Translations under genes and position numbers: made by a program
The notes under the pieces: model-generated
Database searches by the model: none
What the model saw: only the letters and a program-made list of their open reading frames with translations
What the model was told of the DNA's origin: nothing
Shown: positions 27,449-32,930 of the stretch, piece after piece
Position numbering within the stretch: position 1 is the first letter of the stretch
Layout: each line of letters opens with the position of its first letter
Assembly (NCBI GenBank): GCA_016744185.1
Contig: JADGEY010000013.1
Span: 4,873 to 37,802, forward strand
DNA length: 32,930 bases
Direction of reading: 5' to 3'
Source: Emcibacteraceae bacterium
GTDB lineage: Bacteria; Pseudomonadota; Alphaproteobacteria; Sphingomonadales; Emcibacteraceae

Positions 27449-28015
27449 ATGAACATCAATAGACGAAAATTTCATAAAGCGTCAGGGGCGGTGTTGTTAG
27501 CATATGCCGTTGGAGGCGACTTACTTCTCCTCAGTCCTGCAAAGCCTCAAGAACAAAAAGTCCCTTATCAAATTTTAACAGAGGAAGAAGCAGGTCTCTT
27601 AGAGCTTTTATCAGAAGCCATTGTTCCTGATGCCCAGAAGTCAGGCATCAGCCACTATATCGACCATCAACTGGCAGCTCCAAAAGCTGATAATATGCTG
27701 ATACTCAAATATCTGGGCGTTCCCCATCCGCAGGTCAATTTTTACAGGCAAGCTCTTTTGGCTTTTAAGAAAAGCTGCCCCCTATTTCAGAAAAAAAACA
27801 TCACTGATGTCACGGCCTCTGAATTACAAGATTATGTAAAATTGATGATCCAACAAAATCCGCCCGATTGGCACGATGCACCGCCCGCACCTTTTTTCTA
27901 TTTCACCCTGCGTTCTGACGCAATTGATGTCACCTATGGCACTATGGAAGGTTTCAGCAAGCTTAATATTCCCTATATGGCTCATATTGAGCCAGCAGGA
28001 AAAGGCTGGGCATGA
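27449..28015 (+). CDS. Gluconate 2-dehydrogenase subunit 3-like protein with a twin-arginine-like N-terminus
   Basis: 188 aa; MNINRRKFHKASGAVLLAY (RR motif), LTEEEAGLLELLSEAIVPD, immediately before and overlapping a GMC oxidoreductase gene. Confidence 0.8.
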   Translation: MNINRRKFHKASGAVLLAYAVGGDLLLLSPAKPQEQKVPYQILTEEEAGLLELLSEAIVPDAQKSGISHYIDHQLAAPKADNMLILKYLGVPHPQVNFYRQALLAFKKSCPLFQKKNITDVTASELQDYVKLMIQQNPPDWHDAPPAPFFYFTLRSDAIDVTYGTMEGFSKLNIPYMAHIEPAGKGWA

Positions 28016-29610
28016 CTTCAAATAAAAACAGCCCCCCTAATATCACTCTGAAAAAATGTGACGTTGTCATTGTTGGCGCAGGGGCAGCAGGCAGTCTGCT
28101 CGCCGCTGGATTGGCGCAGAGCGGTAAAACAACGGTCATTCTGGAAGCAGGCCCCGAAAGAAAATTATCTGATCTGGTCAGTTCAGGACTTCATAGCCGA
28201 AAATTAAAATGGTTCGGCTCACCCGTTGAAGAAAGCGGCGATAAACCCATTGGCAATAATTTTAACAGCGGTTATGGCACGGGCGGCAGCGCTCTACATC
28301 ATTTTGCGGTCTGGCCTAGATTACATGAAGAAGATTTTCAAATGAAAAGCCTCTATAATCGGGGGTTAGATTGGCCATTAACATATCATGAGCTGCGCCC
28401 TTATTATGATAGAATTCAAAAACAATTGGGGATTTCAGGGGATAAAATGGCTGAAATTTGGCGGCCGAAAGGCGCAAAGTACCCCATGGATCCCGTCCCC
28501 ACTTTAGCGCAGGGCGAAGTTATCGCTAGAGGGTTTAAAAAACTTGGGCGCAAAACAGCCCCTCTTCCCATGGCGATCAATACAGATGAATATAACGGGC
28601 GAGACCCTTGCATTTGGGACGGCTGGTGCGATGCGGGCTGTCCGACCGGTGCATTGGCAAACCCCCTTGTTACAACTTTGCCAGAAGCATTGAAAAATGG
28701 TGCGCTCATTCGCCATAACGCCACTGTCTGCCAAATATTAACAAATGATAAGGGTGATAAAGCCACAGGTGTGATTTACATAGATGCTGATGGGCAGAGA
28801 ATCATGCAGCCTGCAAAACTTGTGATTCTAGCCGCTTTTGCCGTTCAAACGCCCCGCCTGATGTTACTCTCTGCCAATGACGCGCACCCTAACGGATTAT
28901 CCAATCAAAACGGTCTTGTGGGCAAATATCTTATGAGCCATACGGCTGGGCTGATCTATGGTCTTTTTGACGAAGAAACCCAATGTTATCTGGGGGCGGC
29001 AGGCGGTCAGCTGCTTAATCAAGACCATTATGATCAAAAAGATAAGCGAGCGAAAGGCTTTGGCAGCTTTCAATGGATGATCGCACAAGCAACAAAACCA
29101 AATGACCTTCTCGGTTTTGCGGGCAGCAATACGGCTCTCTTTGGTGATGCGTTAACTAATTTTATGAAAAAAGCTGCCCATGGTTTTGCAACAATGACCG
29201 CCTGCGTTGAAGATTTACCCGTTAAAGAAAACCATGTCCGACTGTCAGAAAACACCGATAATCATGGCTTACCGCTTGCCCATACTCATCACAATAGCCA
29301 CCCAGATTCTAAAGCTTTATGGCATGCGAGCCTTGAAGATGGAAAATCTGTATTTAAAGCCGCTGGCGCAGCAGAAATATGGACAGGCCCAGAGGGCGCT
29401 ATGCATATTATGGGCGGAACGGTCATGGGCAAAGATGCAAAGCGTTCCGTCACAGATTCTTATGGTAAGTGTCATGAAATTGACAATCTATTTATTGCAG
29501 GTTCTGGATTATTCCCGACCAGTGGCGGCGTGAATCCAACTTTTACGGTACATGCGCTCAGCTTAAGAGCTGCAGATTTTATCAAAGAAAACTGGTCTAA
29601 TTTGACATAA
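28012..29610 (+). CDS. GMC-family FAD-dependent oxidoreductase
   Basis: 532 aa; CDVVIVGAGAAGSLLAAGLAQSGKTTVILEAG (Rossmann), YGTGGSALHHFAVWPRL, CDAGCPTGAL, C-terminal NLFIAGSGLFPTSGGVNPTFTVHALSLRAADFI. Confidence 0.94.
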   Translation: MTSNKNSPPNITLKKCDVVIVGAGAAGSLLAAGLAQSGKTTVILEAGPERKLSDLVSSGLHSRKLKWFGSPVEESGDKPIGNNFNSGYGTGGSALHHFAVWPRLHEEDFQMKSLYNRGLDWPLTYHELRPYYDRIQKQLGISGDKMAEIWRPKGAKYPMDPVPTLAQGEVIARGFKKLGRKTAPLPMAINTDEYNGRDPCIWDGWCDAGCPTGALANPLVTTLPEALKNGALIRHNATVCQILTNDKGDKATGVIYIDADGQRIMQPAKLVILAAFAVQTPRLMLLSANDAHPNGLSNQNGLVGKYLMSHTAGLIYGLFDEETQCYLGAAGGQLLNQDHYDQKDKRAKGFGSFQWMIAQATKPNDLLGFAGSNTALFGDALTNFMKKAAHGFATMTACVEDLPVKENHVRLSENTDNHGLPLAHTHHNSHPDSKALWHASLEDGKSVFKAAGAAEIWTGPEGAMHIMGGTVMGKDAKRSVTDSYGKCHEIDNLFIAGSGLFPTSGGVNPTFTVHALSLRAADFIKENWSNLT

Positions 29611-29640
29611 ACCCAAAAAAATAGATTTAAGAAATAAAAA

Positions 29641-29668
29641 AAGGCTTCGAGATTTCTCTCGAAGCCTT
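29641..29668. terminator. Rho-independent-like hairpin between convergent GMC and TonB-receptor genes
   Basis: AAGGCTTCGAG - ATTTCT - CTCGAAGCCTT, perfect 11-bp stem with an A-run on the 5' side (U-run for minus-strand transcripts). Confidence 0.8.
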
Positions 29669-29724
29669 AAGTTTATCTTGTCTAGGGGCAATAACGAAGC
29701 CCTGATCAAGAGTTGAGAAAAAAT

Positions 29725-32238
29725 TTAAAATTTTCTTTTAACGCTAATCGACCATTCCTGTGGACGGGCATAAACCGCTTCATAAACGCCTGGTGTAGAA
29801 TTATCACCTGCAACCAGATAAGTTTGATTGGTCATGTTACGAACGCCAAGCTTAACTTTCCAATCACCAGCATCATCTTCAAAGATCAAAGCCAGATTAA
29901 GCAGAGAAAGCCCAAGCTGCACTAAAGATGCAATATCTTCAGGGCGTGTGCCAGTATTTTTGGCATCATTAGCAATTTTACTTGTATAGGAATAATCAAG
30001 ACGGGGGGTAAGCGTCCAATCAGAACCCAAGGGCATAGTATATCCCATCGCCATATTAACCGACCATTCTGGCGTATTAACCAGTTGATGATCAAGGGTT
30101 AGTCCCGCATCAATAGCCTCCGCCGTAAGAGCGGTATATTTAGCGTCCAAATAACCCACCCCAACTTCAATCACCAGATTGTCACTTGGGAGCGCCGTTA
30201 ATTCAAGTTCCATACCCTTAATTTTAGCAGATGCCGCATTTCTAGTGATAATGCCAATATCCTGCGGGCTGTTTGTCCCTGGTGTCTGCTCATTCACATT
30301 AACCTGCATGTCAGTATAATCTGTGAGGAAAGCCGATGCATTCAAACGAACCGTCTTATCCATAAAGCTTGATTTAAAACCAATTTCATAGGCCTTTACA
30401 AACTCTGGACGGGCGCTTGGCACGTCTGGACGGGGCGGGAATACTCTTTGAGTATAAGTACCCGCTTTATAGCCTTCAGAAAAGGACGCATAGGTCATGA
30501 AATCCTCCGTCCAGCGGTACGCCATATTAACATGAGCATCAAACACTTGATTGGTAATACAAGAATTTTTCTGAGCCTTTACAGCAGCAGAATCACCCGT
30601 GGAAATTTCTGCATCACAGATTGCATTAGCGACCACAGGCAGCACAGGAACGCCGACAGGAATGCCAAGCCCATTATCTTGGGCAACGACAGATTTAGGC
30701 AAGAATATTTTCTTATCATCCGTCCAACGAGCTCCGATAGTAAGACTGAATTTATCCGTAAAATCATAAGTTGCCTGCCCAAAGACGGCCTTAGATATAT
30801 TATCTATAGACCCGCCACTATTGAAAACCGACCCAGGAAGCTCAACAATATCAACATGCGTGCCATCTTCTTGGAAATAATATAAACCAGCAAGCCAGTT
30901 TAAAGCACCCCCCGCAGCCGTCCCCAAAATTTGAAACTCCTGCGTGAACTGAGTTTGCTGAAAATCATTCACAGTCTGTAAAATCAAAAGCGGTGAATGA
31001 TCAATGTCACGCGCCCAATAACCGCTAACTTCACGGTAAGATGTAATCGATTTAATACTAAGCCTGTCATTGATGTTCCAGTCTAAATTGGCTGATACCC
31101 CCCAAATATCCAGATCGGATTTTGGCTCCATCGGGCGGCCTAAAATATTATTCACAAATTTATTCGGCGTTACGTGGGTGCTATATGTTGCAAAAGGCCC
31201 TGCAATCCACTGAGAATTCCAGCAGCTTGTATCTTTCAGACGAGCAGGATTAGACGCATCAGCGCAAACTGCGCTTGGTGTTACTAGTCCATGACGGTTG
31301 TTAAATATAGGTATTGCACCATTAATGACCAAAGGAAAAAATTTGCTTTCATCAACGCCGATTAAGACATTCGCAGCAGGCTCTTCTCGCTCCCGCGTAC
31401 CATCAACCGCAATGTTAATTTCAAAATTATCCGACGGTATAATGCGGAACGATGCCCGCCCAGACCAGCTGTCTTCTCCTCCTAAAGAAGGACCGCCAGG
31501 GATTAAGTTTTTAACATAGCCGTTTCGTGTTTTACGTGACCCAGAGAAATTCGTCATAAACTGATCAGAAACCGGGACATTTATTCCAAAACGCACATCT
31601 GTTCTATTTTCACTGCCAATCGTTACCTCACCGTAACCTTTTAATTCTTCGTGAGGTTTTCTGGTCGTGACGCTGATTGCTCCACCGATGGTATTGCGTC
31701 CAAACAACGTACCCTGCGGCCCTTTTAAGACTTCAACCCGCTCCACATCTAGTAAATCCATCACCCCCCCAACAGACCGAGCGATATAAACACCGTCCAA
31801 ATAAAGACCCACCCCTGGATCTGTTGCTAAAGCCCAATCGCTTTGACCAATGCCACGGATATAAATCGAGGCGGAAGAGCTGGAGGCGGAAATCGCTGCT
31901 GTATTATCAAAAACCAAATTAGGGGTAAATTCTCCAATCTCGGAAATATCAGAAATCCCCCGTGCCTCGAGCCCTGCACTAGAAAAAGCTGTAATAGATA
32001 TTGGTGTTTCTTGTAAGTTCTCTTCACGTTTTCGGGCTGTTACGATGATTTCTTCTAAAAAGGCATTCTTGTCTGCGGCAGGTTTTTTATCGGCTTCCTG
32101 CGCCTGAACCGATACTCCCTGCATCATTAGACATAATACACCGATTGCAGCACCATATTTTATAGTCTTTAAACTTGTTGTTTTTTGATTTAATAAATTT
32201 ATTCTCTTTCCGAAACGACCTCTTTGCATCCTAAACAT
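29725..32238 (-). CDS. TonB-dependent receptor
   Basis: 837 aa; signal segment ...IGVLCLMMQGVSVQAQE; LEEIIVTARKREENLQETPISITAF; VERVEVLKGPQGTLFGRNTIGGAISVTTRKP; ends WSISVKRKF. Confidence 0.96.
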   Translation of the reverse strand: MFRMQRGRFGKRINLLNQKTTSLKTIKYGAAIGVLCLMMQGVSVQAQEADKKPAADKNAFLEEIIVTARKREENLQETPISITAFSSAGLEARGISDISEIGEFTPNLVFDNTAAISASSSSASIYIRGIGQSDWALATDPGVGLYLDGVYIARSVGGVMDLLDVERVEVLKGPQGTLFGRNTIGGAISVTTRKPHEELKGYGEVTIGSENRTDVRFGINVPVSDQFMTNFSGSRKTRNGYVKNLIPGGPSLGGEDSWSGRASFRIIPSDNFEINIAVDGTREREEPAANVLIGVDESKFFPLVINGAIPIFNNRHGLVTPSAVCADASNPARLKDTSCWNSQWIAGPFATYSTHVTPNKFVNNILGRPMEPKSDLDIWGVSANLDWNINDRLSIKSITSYREVSGYWARDIDHSPLLILQTVNDFQQTQFTQEFQILGTAAGGALNWLAGLYYFQEDGTHVDIVELPGSVFNSGGSIDNISKAVFGQATYDFTDKFSLTIGARWTDDKKIFLPKSVVAQDNGLGIPVGVPVLPVVANAICDAEISTGDSAAVKAQKNSCITNQVFDAHVNMAYRWTEDFMTYASFSEGYKAGTYTQRVFPPRPDVPSARPEFVKAYEIGFKSSFMDKTVRLNASAFLTDYTDMQVNVNEQTPGTNSPQDIGIITRNAASAKIKGMELELTALPSDNLVIEVGVGYLDAKYTALTAEAIDAGLTLDHQLVNTPEWSVNMAMGYTMPLGSDWTLTPRLDYSYTSKIANDAKNTGTRPEDIASLVQLGLSLLNLALIFEDDAGDWKVKLGVRNMTNQTYLVAGDNSTPGVYEAVYARPQEWSISVKRKF

Positions 32239-32930
32239 TTTATAGCTCCCTGTTTATGGTTTATGTTATATTTAAAGTTATCCTTGTTTTTATCATTAAT
32301 TTTAAGTTTAAAACATCATTATAAATTGTCAATAAATTATTTAATATCTTTTTTTAAAAAAGCCCTAAATAGCTTCAAGCCCGACCCCGTTTCCTACTCA
32401 AGTAAAATACCTCGGTAGTGATTTATTTTTGCGTTACACTCTAATAATTCTTGTTATTATTTCAACTATGAAGGGGGAGGGCTTTAATAATATATTAGAC
32501 TTTGCTATCTTTTCTTGACAATTAAAGAGTATACGCATTCCTTGTATATTAAGCCTAGTGTTTAGACATTTTTATGGTTGCCCATATGATCCGTAGCAGT
32601 CTGCATTATGTGGATTGAAAGAAACGCAGACCAAGTAGTAACTGACCCCCAAACCCTCTATAAACTGTAAATCACACAACGCTTAAATTTACACCTTATT
32701 AGAAGGTTAGATAATTTATAATATTACATAAATCAGATTTTAAATTAATATTTGATTTACCTAAAATATAAATAATTATTATAGTTAACGTATTCGTAAC
32801 TCTTTGTGGTCTATATATTAAAAACAATATTTATTTAAAAATACATATTGGATAAAAAGTATAGAGTAATAGAATATTGGGGGCATTTGTTATTTCCCAT
32901 ATTCTTGATAGAGTAAGGTAACATTACAAA

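Noticed and set aside
28416-28766. Minus-strand 116-aa ORF inside the GMC gene
   Set aside because: Antisense shadow ORF; no motifs.
30448-30885. Plus-strand 145-aa ORF inside the third TonB receptor
   Set aside because: Antisense to a well-supported receptor; composition typical of a shadow ORF.
32515-32551. TTGACA followed by TATATT as a sigma70 promoter
   Set aside because: Spacing to TATATT is about 24 nt, too long; no better -10 at 17 nt.
32611-32626. Sequence tgtggattgaaagaaac resembling the 3' end of a CRISPR repeat
   Set aside because: Occurs once only; no repeat-spacer array and no cas genes in the window.

Overview
The window reads as an AT-rich alphaproteobacterial chromosome segment (inferred from gene content and order). 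Positions 1-14.2 kb are mostly housekeeping: a truncated 5-cytosine DNA methyltransferase at the left edge, then dnaN, dnaA, a rhodanese-like protein, rpsT, enoyl-CoA hydratase, a small exported protein and mutM on the minus strand, followed by ubiE, ubiB, coaBC, dut, an Rrf2-type regulator, cysK, a 91-aa unknown and a ThiF/MoeB E1-like protein on the plus strand. Positions 14.3-32.2 kb look accessory: a secreted S15/CocE-type peptidase, an ECF sigma/FecR pair with two successive TonB-dependent receptors, a DUF485 + ActP-like symporter pair, an LLM-class (RutA-like) flavin monooxygenase divergent from a winged-helix regulator, a gluconate-2-dehydrogenase subunit 3-like protein with a GMC oxidoreductase, and a third TonB-dependent receptor. 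The most interesting candidates are (i) the Rrf2-cysK-(possible beta-grasp 91-aa protein)-E1-like cluster, which resembles a protein-thiocarboxylate sulfur-transfer operon but lacks the expected C-terminal Gly-Gly; (ii) a 27-bp tandem repeat containing a 16-bp palindrome in the LLM/regulator divergent promoter; (iii) a ~65-nt nested hairpin between the second receptor and the symporter operon; and (iv) a possible origin-like segment between the rhodanese gene and rpsT. I saw no CRISPR array, tRNA, rRNA, transposase or phage module. All family names come from motif recognition by eye; no database search was run.
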